Of a stretch of 64,000 nucleotides of DNA, positions 13,289 through 27,042 are shown in pieces; the stretch's first letter is position 1; the number at the start of each line of letters is the position of its first letter. The DNA comes from Paulownia fortunei (taxonomy: Eukaryota > Streptophyta > Magnoliopsida > Lamiales > Paulowniaceae). The notes under the pieces were generated by a model, which saw only the letters and a list, made by a program, of their open reading frames with translations, made no database searches and was not told where the DNA came from. The translations under genes were made by a program, and so were the position numbers. The stretch spans positions 868,001 to 932,000 of the forward strand of contig JAGSPU010000054.1 of the NCBI GenBank assembly GCA_019321725.1, given 5' to 3'.

Positions 13289-14992
13289 CATAGTATATAT
13301 TTGGCCTAAAAGCATAATGGGGCACTAGAATTGGGATTGGAATGAGAAATTTTTTCATTCAAAATTTCATTAAGTCCTCCACCAATTCTAGTTTCCCTAG
13401 CTCAATTTCTATGTATCTAAACCATTATGAGAAGGAATTTTGTATTTAATGACCCTCTCTATGGTTCATAGACGTCCATGTCTTTCAATTATTAATAGCC
13501 AAACTCTATTGAACAAGAAAAGGGAAAAAAATTATTGGTTTAATGGGAAAGTGCCTAAAAATTTATTTATTCTTCTCTAATTCCAATGAAGAATTATTTG
13601 CTCCTGCGGTTTTAAATTTGTGTGGTCAGTGTGTGCTGCTCATTGTCTCCGTTTTGTCTTCTTGTGATTCTATATTGTTTTTTTTTTTTTGGTGATTTTC
13701 AGAAAATTTGTGTTTTTATGAGTAGTTTATGAACTTCAAAGCCACTTTTTTCCAGATTATCCGTTTGTTTGCCGGCTTATAATGTAATGCCTTTTTTCCC
13801 AGTAACTTCATATTCTCGCGTGATGAATGCAAGGAAAGGCATATGTTTGCATGTGTTTTGTGGGTTTTTGAATGAACAATCCACAGTGTGTCACACAGTT
13901 TAGGGTAATGTCACACATGTATATGATGCCTACAGTTTTAGATGTTTCCGGCAGCAACATTCATCCTCAAATTATCATATTTTTTTAAAATAAACACATC
14001 CAATGCATTATTATATATTGGTGTAGCATGGATTCTATCGATGCCAATATAATTTTATCCAAGAAACTAATAAGCTAATAAATTCTTGAAATTTTATATA
14101 AATTCTTGTCCGTTGATAATACAATTAAGATTAATTTTGACCAAATCAGAGAAACGCAAAATGGCTCTAGTGTAGCAAGTATTTTATTTATTGATTGGAA
14201 CATTTAGGTGTGTTAAAGATTCATATTTAGTTAATACATTAATTTAATACAAATATTCTTGGATTAATAATGTAAAGGAAGAAGCTAACCCGTAACATGT
14301 TTTTAATTACTTGAGGCGAAAAGATTATGTGGTGGGCATCTTCTAATTTAAAGTGCCTTTAAGCAGAAAGCACATAGTAAACCACACTTTTAATTAACCT
14401 TTTATGCTAAAAGGGATCCACGCTAACCAAAAGATGGATGCCCCCTCAATTAAACACATGAGGAATATATCCTTACTACTTGAGAAGAAATCAGAAACAT
14501 GGAGGTACAATATTTAATCATGTCATTCTGCAATGATTCTATATTCAATGTAGCAATTACTAGCTATGATCAAGAAAAACCCTAATTAAAGAAAATTCTC
14601 GAGGGTGCATGGAGCTCACTATTTTTAGTATCATATATATACATTCAAGCTATATGTATATAATTAATACAAATTATATATTATTAAAAAATATTATACC
14701 CATGGCAAAAATATATTTTATATTATATAATATATAAAATAAAACATTATAATAAAATAGAAGAATCGAACTATAACTCATACCCTACTTCAAGATGACT
14801 CTCCGGTTTTCGTCGATTTTAAAACTCCTTTTATGGAAGGAATACCAATTAATTAACTAAAATTAAGGGATCGAAGCATTTTTTATTTATTTTTTGGCAA
14901 AGTAACTTGACATGGGGGCAGCCATACTAGCTTTATGCCAAAACATAAAGTGATGTCTTCTTTTGCTATAGCATGATAAGAACTTTAACATC

Positions 14993-15014
14993 TATATATA
15001 TATATATATATATA
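14993..15014. repeat. (TA)n microsatellite
   Basis: Uninterrupted TA run of about eleven units. Confidence 0.85.
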
Positions 15015-15365
15015 ATTTTATATTTGCAAAACTTATGGTCCAATTTTTTTTTAACTTTTTAGAGGAATAATTGTTATAATGAGCCTTTGATCAGCTTATT
15101 TAATTCTAATGTTTTGGACTTACTGAGGGGAAGTGATCATTATAAAGAGGGGTTCTAAAGGTTTTTTTGTTAGATAAAGAATAAGTACCTCTTGTACGGA
15201 TTTTATGCATATGTCTTTGCTTATAATCTTGAATTCTTGATATAGAACTGATTATATATATGTAGGGTATTTCTTTGGGCACCTCTATAGATGGACCTTT
15301 CACCATAACAAATTGTTCCATATGCCCAAAGAATGCTGAAATATGCAACTGATTTATGCTGGCTA

Positions 15366-15389
15366 ATATATATATATATATATATATAT
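15366..15389. repeat. (AT)n microsatellite
   Basis: Uninterrupted AT run of about twelve units. Confidence 0.85.
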
Positions 15390-17133
15390 TCATCTTATGC
15401 TATTTTTTTTTCTATGTACAAGAAAATTAAAAAGAAATGCAAGATCATACTCTGGTATTTGTCCATAATTTGAGTAGAAAATAACAGTTCAAGTTTTCTA
15501 TTTTAGTACGATGTTTCATCTTGTATTTCATATAGCATATGTGTGCCACATATATAAAAATATTTATTAAATATACAATTAGTATGAGATATATACATAT
15601 ATAATAATTATATGATATAAAATTAAAAATTAGAATAGAAGATTTGAAATGAGGGAATATGAATTAATTCGTCCTTTTTTTTTTTTAAGAAAATGCCCAT
15701 GATTTGTTCAAAGACTGATTATTTTCTATAGACTGTCTAATCTAAAGTTCCCTCTCTAAGAACAATTTAATAGCTTATAAATGGGTTTTTAAACTGTAAG
15801 ATTGGTGCAGTGTACTAGTTTTTTCTTTTTTTCAAGAGAAGTGCAGTATTTATCAATTAATGGTGGGAAAATAAGTTGGCATATAGCATTTGATATTATC
15901 TTGATGTGCATATATAATAAAGATCATGTAATTTTTATTAATCTGTGCTGCCTCAATACCTTCAAGGATAAATTAAGAATCAAAAGCAAATTTCATGACT
16001 TGTATAGAAAATACAGATAAAGAAAATCCTGTAAGAGGATGTTTGTGACATTTAAAATTGGGTGGCAAAAGCCAATTTTGTTGTTGATTACTTTAAAAGG
16101 CAATTTATTGTGTTTAATGTGAAATTGGATTTAGTAATTCTAGATGGCTTAGAATCCTCTTTATTATTCTCAAATTTTGTGTTATCTATTTCTATAAGAA
16201 AATTGATATTGGAGTTCCAAAATATATTAACTGCGCTCCAAAATATCTTGTTTATCATTAATTAAGAAAAAACAAGAAATAATAGAGCTTCTGTAGTAAT
16301 TTTTGGAGTGCAGACTTAAATTTCTATTTGTTAATTCACATCTTCATTAATTATTCTTACAAGTAACACTGATCAAGTTTGTCACTTAAACACGGTTAGC
16401 AAAAAAAAAAATCTGCAACAACGATTGTGCAACATGGTGGGGAAATTCCAATCTGTAAGTTTGGTTATATTCAGTTGACTGTATGAAAAGTAAATTTATA
16501 TTTATCATGTAATTAATATGATTCGAATATATCAAATTTGGACTATATTTTTCTATCATATAGTATGCATTTCTCTACATCAATGTTGTATTTTTCAATA
16601 TACTATGAGCGAGTCAAAATAATTTACACTTCAATTGTTTTTCATTAACTTTGTGAAGATTGGAATGACCTGAAAATGGCAAAAGCATAATATAAACATG
16701 GTTATAAAATAAAAGATTAAATTCCAGTTCAACATGTAAAAAATGAGGGTGTCATCTCCGTCTTTTTAGTGAATCACCTTGCCTCTTTATTTTTAAAAAT
16801 TTATTTAATTATAATATTTTCTGAGAGATTGTCCTGATTTATGAGTTTAGCCCCTACTTGTAAAATAAGAGGGAAATGCAAAAATATATAGAATAAAAAA
16901 AAGAAAAAAAAAGAGCCTCCTACGGCCCTACCCCACCATCTCCCCAACCCATTAAATAATGATTATTCAATTATTCATTACAATAAAATAGTTGATTATA
17001 ATAAATATATTGTTTTAATCTTACAATTCATTATCCCACATTTTGCCGTAACTAATAAAAAACTTGCTAATAAAGTAATCATATATTTACTATAAATATT
17101 TTGTATGAAATATATCAATAATGCGTTTGAAGC

Positions 17134-17300
17134 AACCATGATAATTTAGATTGATGGAGTCATGAAATATACTTTTAATTCATTTGAAATAACCAGATAA
17201 TTTAGATTGATTGAGTCATGAAGTATACTTTTAATTCATTTGAAAAAACATGATAATTTAGATTGATGGAGTCATGGAGCTTCTAGCTTTCATTTGACTT
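17134..17300. repeat. 57/56-bp tandem repeat, three copies
   Basis: Copies start at about 17134, 17191 and 17247. Each opens with AACCATGATAATTTAGATTG or a close variant, then GATGGAGTCATG and ACTTTTAATTCATTTGAA. The third copy diverges in its second half. No coding potential. Confidence 0.85.
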
Positions 17301-17821
17301 AAGAACAAATTTGGTAATTCAAATATTATTTAGCAGAATGGGCAGTTGAAACATTATAAATGACTGTGGTAAAGTGATGCAATAAAAGAATATAAAAAAA
17401 AAAAATCTCTCATTTTAACTAATAATCAGAAGAAGATTACTATTTTCTTTCAATAAATTGGCCAGTATGTCAATTATGCAAATAAAGATTCAATCCAAGA
17501 AATGTGGACTATGGATACTAATACGCTAATTAAACAGATTAAAGTGGCTTTGATTAGCTATCGACAACATTCAAACTATCGACGAGGTATATCAAAGATT
17601 ATATGCAGCCTAAGACTATGGGAAGATAGTTATTTTAAAATTGTTTCAAGTAAATGTGCATTCCCCTCCTTTTCTTGGACAGGATACAAAAGCCCCCTTA
17701 CTAGTTCACACCAAATGAATAGTAATGGTAGTTATGCATATTAAAAAGAATTCTCACCATCATCACTAACATGTAATAGTAATCAAAGCACACTCATGTG
17801 CATAAAATAAATTTTTAACGG

Positions 17822-18048
17822 TAATTGCAAAATTCACATTCGAAGTTTGATCTATTTATAAAAAAATTCTCTTTAAATTTATAAATTATAAATACCCTTT
17901 TAATGTTTATTTTTATTTTATAAATACACCCATCTTAAGTGTAATTTATAAAATTGAGAGAAAAATCAAGGAAGTATTTTGTAATTTATAAACTTTGAAG
18001 GATAATTTTAATAAATAAGTTAAATTTTAAGGGTGATTTTTATAATTA
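17822..18048. mobile_element. Hairpin MITE-like element
   Basis: Two arms of about 105 bp are imperfect inverted repeats around a centre near 17935. The left arm starts TAATTGCAAAATTCAC and contains TTTATAAATTATAAATAC. The reverse complement of the right arm starts TAATTATAAAAATCACCC and contains TTTATAAATTACAAAATAC. Size and structure fit a miniature inverted-repeat element. No target duplication is clear. Confidence 0.55.
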
Positions 18049-18623
18049 ATTTAATTTTTAATATAAATAAACTTTAAAAAAAAATAAAATAACAATTACT
18101 AAATTAAGAAATAAGGCGTGTGCACATGTTTAATACATATGTGAAGATTAATTATTTTTTTCTAGAACCCATATATATTTTCTCGTTGAGTAAAATTTGC
18201 TTTAGCAATTAGCGGTTTATTTTGATTATAAAACCCCGACAACTGAATATTATAGTAAAAATATAAAGATATAACGAAAATAAAAAATCATATAAAGGAT
18301 TACTTAGCTATTTGATGGTTTATATTGAAAGATTTTTTTAGGATAAGCCACGTTCTAAAAAGTTAATTGAGAAGTGAGAAATTATTGCTTATCAAAAATT
18401 CATTTTTATTTGGATTTAGCCCAGATTCATTCACGTTGCTTATACCTATCAAAGTATAATTGGGCCTGCCCTACTTTGTATTGACAAGAAATGAAGTAAG
18501 TGAAAAGAGGGCTAGCCAGACCAATCAGCACTAAATTGAGCGGGATTTTAAATCTTCTATTTGGCAAAACTGAAAATAATTTTATAATTTATAATTTTAT
18601 ATGAACTTAAGCCACCATATCGC

Positions 18624-19125
18624 ATGCAGCCGAGCTTTCGTTTCGTTGCTTCCCAACCAGCCGCGCGAAGCAATTCCGTCGCCTTCCGCCGCAAATTGGT
18701 AAGATTCTATTATTGATTTGCAATCTTGCTTCGAACTGAATTTGCCCTAATTTCTTAGTGTTTTGTATATATTTGGCCGTGGGTATTATTGTTTGGAGTG
18801 AAAAAAACATTTAGCGTTCTTTTATTTTCCAGGATTCAATTGAATATGTACAAATAGAGTTGAAATTTTAGTGTGAAGATTGATCTTTTTTTCTTAAAAA
18901 CAAAAATCAGGTAACAAATTGTATTCAGCTTTTGAATTGTAATTCGTTAATTTCAATAATAATAGTAATATTTCAAAATAACAATAAAAAAACATTTAGC
19001 GCATGGCCACGCCAGTTTTGGCAAGGCTGCAGAAAAAGTCGTACCACCGTTCGCTGCAGGCCTTAACCCTAGCTGATGCCGCCGCTGCTAGAATATGTAA
19101 TCGCCATCCAACACCGTCAGCTTGA
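18624..19125 (+). CDS. Possible small two-exon gene, unidentified product
   Basis: In a GC-richer patch within AT-rich DNA, an ATG at 18624 opens a 25-codon exon (MQPSFRFVASQPAARSNSV...) ending at a good donor (TTG/GTAAGATTC, 18698/18699). An acceptor CATTTAG at 18993-18999 could join it in phase to 19000-19125, which continues RMATPVLARLQKKSYHRSL and stops at TGA 19123-19125, giving 66 residues. The product would be Arg- and Ser-rich with few acids, resembling a mitochondrial or plastid presequence. I do not recognise the family. It could equally be two gene remnants or chance ORFs; the second part also has its own ATG at 19003. Confidence 0.25.
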
Positions 19126-19618
19126 CGGACCACTGCTGCCCTCAATTGTCCTCCTCCTTTATTATCAATTAATCTCCAATACATGACACAATTGGGATTG
19201 GGAAAAAGAACACATAACACACATTCATACCACCTTCATAAGCCCGGGAGAAGAATTAATTTTTGGTGTTGTTTGTTTTACTTATGTTTCAACTGTTGGT
19301 TCATTACCAGTTCCCTTTTCCATTTCTAAGTAAGTTTGTAGCAACTAATTTACAAGGATCAAATTGAATATAGGGTGAATTACTAAAATGAAAACAAAAG
19401 GATAAGAGGATGTGCGAGTGTAGACCATTATTTGTTCAATAAAGAAAAGAGATGTCCCAGCTTGTATGATGTTTCAGTATCATACAAACAGTGGGTTGAT
19501 CGAACTCTAAGGCAGATGGTGTTTGCATAAGAGAACTTAACAAAACATGAAAATTATTGTAGACGACCATACTATTTTGTGAAGGCCAGAGTATCAATAC
19601 TGATATCTGGGGTTTGCT

Positions 19619-20163
19619 TTACTTAAACTTAACTCCACTTTCAAAAATTTGGCACATGAGCTCAAAATTCTGTTCTCCGAAGTAACCTCCATTCTTGTAG
19701 CGGCCCTGGAAAGGAAGCATAGTGTTATTTAGGCTAACGACTTGTTCAGATTCCAATGTTCATAAAATCTGTAATCTCTCTTGTTCCTTCAGATTGAAAG
19801 AGACAGAAGTGGGAAATTATTAGTGAAATAAATGAGAGAAATGAACAGTTGTACCTTGTATTGTTCCCTCAATAGTTTCTCATTGCCATAAACAAGATTA
19901 CTCTTCTTGTTCCAGTAAATTCCCTCCTGGTTCAGCAGTTCTGAGAACTCTTGGTATCTTTTCTTAAGATGCTTGAATCTCGACTTCAGAAAACGATCTG
20001 AATAAATTGGACCAAATGCTGCACGAAACTTCCTGTACACATGCAGCTGGCTTTCTGGTCTGAAAGTTGAACCTGGTGTGTATCCCTTTTCGATCTCCTC
20101 CGCCATCATCTTTAGGAATTGGAACTCACCTTGTCCTCTATATGCTGGTGCTATGTTGGCCAT
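19619..20163 (-). CDS. Myb/SANT-like domain protein (L10-interacting MYB type)
   Basis: Two coding exons, 19855-20163 and 19619-19705, joined in phase to give 131 residues. The whole protein is essentially one plant Myb/SANT-like domain (Myb_DNA-bind_3 type), also found in transposon-associated and L10-interacting MYB proteins: FLKMMAEEIEKGYTPGSTF, then a trihelix-like core with FLKSRFKHLKKRYQEF, then GIYWNKKSNLVYGNEKL and a short tail ending in FESGVKFK. The ATG at 20163 lies immediately after a good acceptor (AATTACAG), so the upstream exon is non-coding or the true start is further upstream. Possible leader exons with donors CCAAG/GTTAGTAAC near 23535 and GACCAAG/GTTAGATT near 21432 exist but are not proven. 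Biochemical role unknown; DNA or protein binding is inferred from the fold. Confidence 0.72.
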
Positions 20164-23100
20164 CTGTAATTTGTAAGATAATCAGATAGCATGTAAGAAA
20201 TAAGAGTTCAACATCTGATAGTATCACATAACATCAAATACAGGACTTATATGCTTTCTACTGCAGGCTAGAAGCTAGAGATTAAGTTTTTCTTGAGATA
20301 GATTGCTCCTCAAGAAGAAAAAATCTGTTGTCTGGGTTTCTTTAAGAGCTGCTATTTTGTGATGGTAATGAAAGGAATTGCCATTCCTTGTAAAGCAGGG
20401 TTGTGGAATGTGGCACCTCCCCTTTGTATCCAGAAATCTTTACTCTCTAAATGTAGTTTAGACAAAGATATTTTGAGAGAGGTGAAATGAAAAAATTTGA
20501 AAATGCACTTATTTCTTTGGGTTTCTCTCTTTCTGCCTAATATTTATTGATTTTAAAGCCTACTTCTGTCTTCAAGAGTTTTATGATGATAAAAACTGCT
20601 ATTTTGCTGAGTACATTCTGCTTCTTCTGTGAGAATTCTAAATTCTTTAGTTCAAAAATTTACAAAATGACTATATGATCTCAATTTTTATCAAGAATAG
20701 CATCCTTGTATTAGAGCCTGGTTAATTGCTATATCTTTGTGTCTTATTTAAAGATGCTAGTTGAGAGGCCTTTTCTGTATGACCTGAAAAAATGCCTAAC
20801 GCCCTGATCAAGAATTGGGTAAGGATGACATGGATGGCTCCTAAAAATGCCAGAAAACAGCAACTTGAGGTTTTTATGATTGCTGCTTTAGCTATTCCGA
20901 ACAAACATATGTTATTTTTTATGTCTAAGTCGACCTAAGAATTAATTGACCAAGTGTGTCAGTTCTATGGATATATCACATTGCTGATACAGTACTTGTG
21001 GACTATCGCCTATCTGTGGATTTGATTATAATTATCACAACAAAAGCACTATCACTAACACTGAAATGTTGCAACAATAAAAGTATGTGAAATGGGGAAA
21101 AGAACTCTTTATGCTAATAAAAAGTATAAAAGGAGTGGATTTGTTTTCTGAGTCCTTGTGAAACCTCTTGCATCAGTTTGTTTCTTTTGGTACTTTCTGC
21201 CGGCACCTGGTTGTAATAATGTTTGTATTTGGTGTCTCTTGGGCTTCAGTTTATTTTATCACCATCTATCTCAGGACCATTTCATATTGAAAGAATAATT
21301 ATGGCCAATTATTGAAGAAATCTTTAAGTTGTTAAAAAACCTCTATTAGATTTATAATGTGTTCGTAATGCTACTATTAATTTCTTTGTAACATTTATAA
21401 CAGTGAGTATGCTACCAGTTCTAAAATCTAACCTTGGTCACCCAAATTCCATGGCAGTGTGGGCACTTGGCAGTGGCACGCCTGGGCCAGTGTTGGTTCG
21501 CTCACAACAGACATAAAACACACTCCACCCATATACAAAACCAATAATTTCAGGATTCACAATGCCTAAAATCAAAAATCCTGCGTAAAAGTGAGATAAG
21601 CACTACCAATCAACCCAAAACCACCATATGTGGCGGTTCCAGCTGACCACCATCAAATCCTCTAAAACTCTGTGGATCAATCAGAATTTCCAGAGTTTAG
21701 ATGAAGGATTTTACTTACTAATGAATGAATAAGTGGAAAAGGGCTGCTTTTGTTGAACCTGTGTCCCTCCTGGAGATTCACCATTATTGATGCTAGCTCC
21801 TCGTGATCTCTGCTCCTCTCTCTGTTTGGTTTGTACAAATGTGTGAGTCCACAAGTTGGGGTTGTAGGGGTTGTAGGGTTTGAGTTAACTATACTTCTGG
21901 GGTTTCAGAGATTGGCCTCAGAAATTTTTAAGTAATGCAGTCAAATCCCACAGCTTCAAGAGGTCTGATGATAATGTCCCTAAGAAAATTCGGACTCCCA
22001 GTTGAACCCAATAAGTCTAATAAATGATTCAATTAGGCCTCGAATTAAATTTTGAGGTTTCCAAAAGAATTTTGAGAAATTTCTAAATCAGGGGGAAAAA
22101 GAAATGCCTCTAGATCTAAAAATCCTACTCCATTAAGTCCTAATCAAAATTAAATTGCCGTACACTTAAACAACGCAATATATGATAAGAACTCAGCTTG
22201 TCAAAGAAGAAAAACTCTAATCTGAATTACTACTATCACTGTCATTGGTTAATGTGCAATGTGTTCACTGACAGTAATCCTTGATTCGATTGCAGTTTAC
22301 ATCTCTAGTAGCATCACCAAATTTGGTATTTCTCTGTGACATTTGGTTTGGTAACTCATTCATAAATGTTGGTTATGTGACTAGCATGTTCTTGAACTTA
22401 ATATATTGACCTCATGAACATAATGCTTCCTGTCTTGAACTGAATACGTTGAATTCATTAACATAATTCTTCTTGTGCTTGGACAGTGTATGCTGACTTC
22501 AAGAACATAACCTGTCATCTTTCTTTATTTTCTATGACTGCTCTACTCTTTCAAGTTCTTCTTGTATGTACGACTTTGTACTGATTCTGCAAAGCCCTAA
22601 ATGAACTGCTTCATGTATAACCCAATCGAGTTTCATTTTCATGTAAACTTAATGTGTTATCTAATCTATTTTTGATGCTTTCATGTTCGATTCAATCCCT
22701 GCCATAATACCTTATTGTTACAGCCTTGCACAAATTAATACATGATTATCACATAATAGAGTGAGAGTACTTTCAAGCATTTAATTGAGGGAGAGAGTTA
22801 CATTCTGTCTTAAAATTCTGGTCCCATGGGTCGATTGTGTATTAGACTCCACATGTAACAGTAGTCCAACTAGTAACACCTTGTTACTGCATCCATGATA
22901 CCTCTCCCCTCATCTGACAGAAAAATTAAAATTGTTAAGGCCCTGTTATCAATTCCATCCAGCCTCATCTTCCTTATTTCATTCTGGTATCCTTCGATTG
23001 CATCTTGGAGAACAAAATCTTGAACTCAACTTCTGATTAAGGCATGCCTTTTGGAGTTCTCACAGTCCATTTCTTCTCTATTTTCATTTCCCCAAGATGT

Positions 23101-26100
23101 CGAGTCTGTAGCTGAATGTTATTTTGCATTTGGATTTTTATCCTTTCCTAACACAAATACTTTTCCCCTAAATAATGCTTAATAATCATTGGTTTTTGAA
23201 TAGTCTGCCACGGAGAAGATTTTACCACCTATATGTCTTTTCTTCAAACTAACTAATTCTTCTATCTACATTTTTCAGACTCTTTTCTTCTTCTCTTTTT
23301 TTTTTTTTTTCTAGGACTGACTTTGCAGAGATTCTGAAAAATTACTGCTCTTATTAAATATAGACAAAATGGCAATCTAGATTAATCTAAATTTATCTTT
23401 AGAACATATGGATAAACTGGGTGTAAAAATTTGCAAACAAAATCTAATCATGGAGAACAAAATTTGAGCTCTAAATCTGAACGATCTCAACCTTAAACTC
23501 CAGAAATTCTATAAAATAAAATTTGTTACTAACCTTGGCTGGTGGATGACTCTTGTTTGTCGAAGTGAAAGATGGCCTTTGGAAAATTGGTGAATGAAAT
23601 TAGCAGAGATATGAGGAAACACAATTGAACGGTCTGCCTTGTTTTCACTGATTCTCTTGAGGGTCTTTGTTTTTTCACTTTTTGGCACTTTTTGAGTCCG
23701 TTACTCTCCTTTTGTACTTTTTGGCTGCATCCTGGCGCAATAAAGTCGATTAGTGGGATCTCATGAATTTCAGTTTAACTTAACAACCAATAACTATTTC
23801 TAGACTCCTTTTCTAGAAAATACTTATGGTTTAAATTATTGTAATCATTGAAAAAATCTTTCTAGTTAGTAAGAAATCTTTGGGACTGAATGAGGAGTGA
23901 GGAAATATAATTATTCTTTGAGACTTGTATGTTGATGCTGCTGCCATCTACTTCTGTTCAGTATTTATAAGAATTTTTATGATGTCATTTTTCACAGAAA
24001 TGATGGAGATTAGCATCTATTAATAATCTTCATTAATTTTTCCAGTGAAGTAATATAATATTAAGTGCCATAGTTACTTATTAGTATAGCTTTTGAGGAC
24101 AGACGAGCAAGGGTCTTCATCTCACTCTTGAGATGAGGGCCTTGAATCTCATCCCAAGAATAAGTAGGGAAATAATTGTTATAAAAGGTGAACAGAAGTG
24201 GTAGTCATTATTAAAAATGTCTGAGAAAATCTGGAGACAGTACTATGTTATTCATTTAGATTTTAGAGTAAAAAATTTAAGTCTTTCACAAAACATTAAT
24301 ATATTTGACGAAGATGGCAGTTCATATCTAATATTGCATGTGGGTGAAAATTGTACTAGGTTAAAAAGAGCTAGTTGCTAACTGTGTTTCTATATAGAGA
24401 TTAAGTTAAAGAAAGCAAAAGTAGCATAGATTCACTTTCTGGTATAGCTAAAAGATGAGGAAAATACGAAGAGTCTATAGGTATTTCGTATTTTCAAATA
24501 TTCCAATTACCTCAGAATATTATTATTCTTAAAATCTAAAATCACAGTTTTGGATTTGCATTTAAACACCTCATTCACAAGTCATCTCAATGCTTTTTGA
24601 ACCGAATTAACTTTCATATTCCAATTTCAGAGCTTTGAAAACTGCAGCCTGGGAATAATTTTGTTATGAGCTGTTTATATTGAGCAAAACCTAAGTCTTT
24701 TAGGATTAAGGATTGAGAAATCCAAGGCATATAATAATGCTTGTAAGATTATTACATTGTTATCAAGGTTGAAGCAGCATTATATAGAGAGATTTATCTC
24801 TCTGTTTCTATTGTCTATCTGGGGGTCTGGGACTATTGGCTTTTTGCAAGTTGATACTTTGAATGTGCTTGATAGTGGGAGACTGAGCAGTGCTGCTGAG
24901 TATCCCAAAAATCAACTGTTTCAAATGGTATCGGGAGTGCTAGGGATTTGAGCCAAGTGGTTATTAAGCTCTCAAGTACTCTTGTAGAAATTTGGATCTG
25001 TTACTTTTATCAAATTATGCAATGGCACTGTTGCTACTTCTAATCCATTGCTAAATACGTGGAAGAATGATATTGATTGTTGAGAAAGCACTCAATAATG
25101 TAATTCTTTCTTTTGTTTGCTTATTGTGATGACATCATGAAATTGACCAGAACAGAGCATTTTTTTTGTTAAAATTGATCCTCTTCCAGCAATACTAAAT
25201 TCTTCTTAAATTCTCCTCTTTGTTTTTATTAAAGGTATCTGCTTTCCAATTCATTGAACTTCTACAGTTCCCCAAACATATAACATTTTCAATCTTGAGG
25301 TTCTGAATTATTGTACTTCTCCATCCCTCTGAATTTGATAGGTGAAAAGGAAAATTTGGTGCTCTAATGGGAACAAGGGTTTATCCGTATCGATTGATCC
25401 AAAGTACTCATGCATGCTATTGGCACAGATGGATTTCGTGGATGATAAACTGAGATGAGTGATCAAACTCATAACCTTTGTTGGTATACATGTTACGATT
25501 GAGCACCGAGGAGTTGAGGTGGTCACTTCAACTTTTTGCTGGGTGTAAACATCTAGTGATGTTCTGCTAGGTATCTACTCCTGTTGCTCCCATGGAATAT
25601 AGAAGCTCTGGGCTCATCTTGAGTGCTAGGTATCCCTTGATTTGCTACAAAATTTCTTTTTCTACTATCAAATGAAGTTTTTCTTGAAAGAGTAAGCATT
25701 TGTCACTTGTAGCGACGTCCATGAAAGCAGCCATCATCTGAATCACATCTCTGTATAGGATGCTCTTCAGTAGAAATGGTTTTGCTTTATTAGGTAACTA
25801 AAGTAGAATAGAAAGAAATTTGTGGTTGAGGTTGGCATTTATCAGTATTTGCTGACATAGCAAGAAGGGTAGTTGATCAAGTACCTGAACTTATGCCCTG
25901 TGAATCATGTTGTCCCATTTTTAAACTGGTTTATTGCAGCAGCAATACTAGTTACAATATCGGTTCCAAATTCTTGAAAGTACTTCTCAATTGTGTTGCT
26001 GGATTTAAGATTATTTGTCGAATATGTATGATCGCAGAAATCCAGTCTACTCAAACTATAGAGATGGAGAGTCCTTCCATACAAAATTTTACTATTGATT

Positions 26101-26940
26101 AAGTTAAATGTTTCTTGACAAACTTTGTTTATGGATGAAATGAATGTTTTGGCACAGCTTTTATAATTTGGTTACGTTTGCCAACATCAAAGCCAAGGTT
26201 CTAAAAAATGGAAAAAGATAATAATAGTTAAAAAAAGAAGAAGAAATAACCAAGGAAGAGATAGAGGTGATCACCGCGAGAAGAAAAAGAAAGGAATTTT
26301 TGCACAGGGCCTCTAAATTAGAGTGTTGGACTGATTAGTTCATAGAAAGTGGTATCTGTAGTAAAGGTAAGGAAGGAAGAAATAAACGCTTTTTTTGTCA
26401 CTTTATATTAGTACATAATTTTCATTTTTTTTTTTGGTGCTTTGTTTATTTGGTATTTGGTTCATACTTTCATCAATTATGTATTTGTGCATGCATATTT
26501 AGTGTGATCTATAATATAACAAAAATAAAATGACACTTGTAAAAATTCCAAATTACTAATATGATAAATTGTTTCATTTTTTAATTTCAAATATGTATTA
26601 TTATTTCTTCTTGGAATCTTCTGAGGAATATTAAATAAAAAAGATTAAAAAAAAGAAATTTAAATTTTTACATGTTAACCATCAAAATAGAGGACTTCAA
26701 AAATTTCAAAGAAAAAACAAAATACACAAATAATCTATTTCTGGTCCAAAAATGAAAATAACTCCCTCTCTGGGTAAATAGAGGATGAGGGATGCCATAT
26801 GATTGGCTTTATGAAAATAGCTTTATGTATAATAATACAATCATCAAAATACACCTAATTTTTGTGGGTGTACACTGTACACTTCTTTACGTACCATAAT
26901 ACACCGTCACGTTGTGTGTATTCCTCAGTTGTACACACAC
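20164..26940. other. Gene-poor region, possible spliced leader of the Myb/SANT gene
   Basis: No protein-coding gene recognised over about 6.8 kb. Base composition is moderate rather than extremely AT-rich, and several minus-strand splice-like donors (near 21432 and 23535) suggest that part of it may be a long 5' leader or upstream introns of the Myb/SANT gene. A reading frame at 24757-24951 has no recognisable domain. Weak, imperfectly repeated words around TTCTTGAACT occur at 22385-22520. Confidence 0.4.
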
Positions 26941-27042
26941 AGCAGCTTGACCTTTTCCCCACCTCCCAGCGAATCAAATTCCAGCTTTTCGATTCTTTTC
27001 TACCTCGTTATTTTCACCGAAATCTGTCTTTCGCTCTCTAAT

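Larger units (their letters stand above)
13289..18600. other. Long AT-rich intergenic region
   Basis: More than 5 kb with no recognisable gene on either strand. It holds TA microsatellites (14993-15014, 15366-15389), a 57-bp tandem repeat (17134-17300) and a hairpin MITE-like element (17822-18048). The first few hundred bases are presumably the 3' UTR of the SHI/STY gene. Confidence 0.6.

Noticed and set aside
24757..24951. 64-residue frame followed by TGGTATCGGGAG, resembling a retrotransposon primer-binding site
   Set aside because: The match to the initiator-tRNA primer site is imperfect and no LTR, gag or pol sequence is found on either side.
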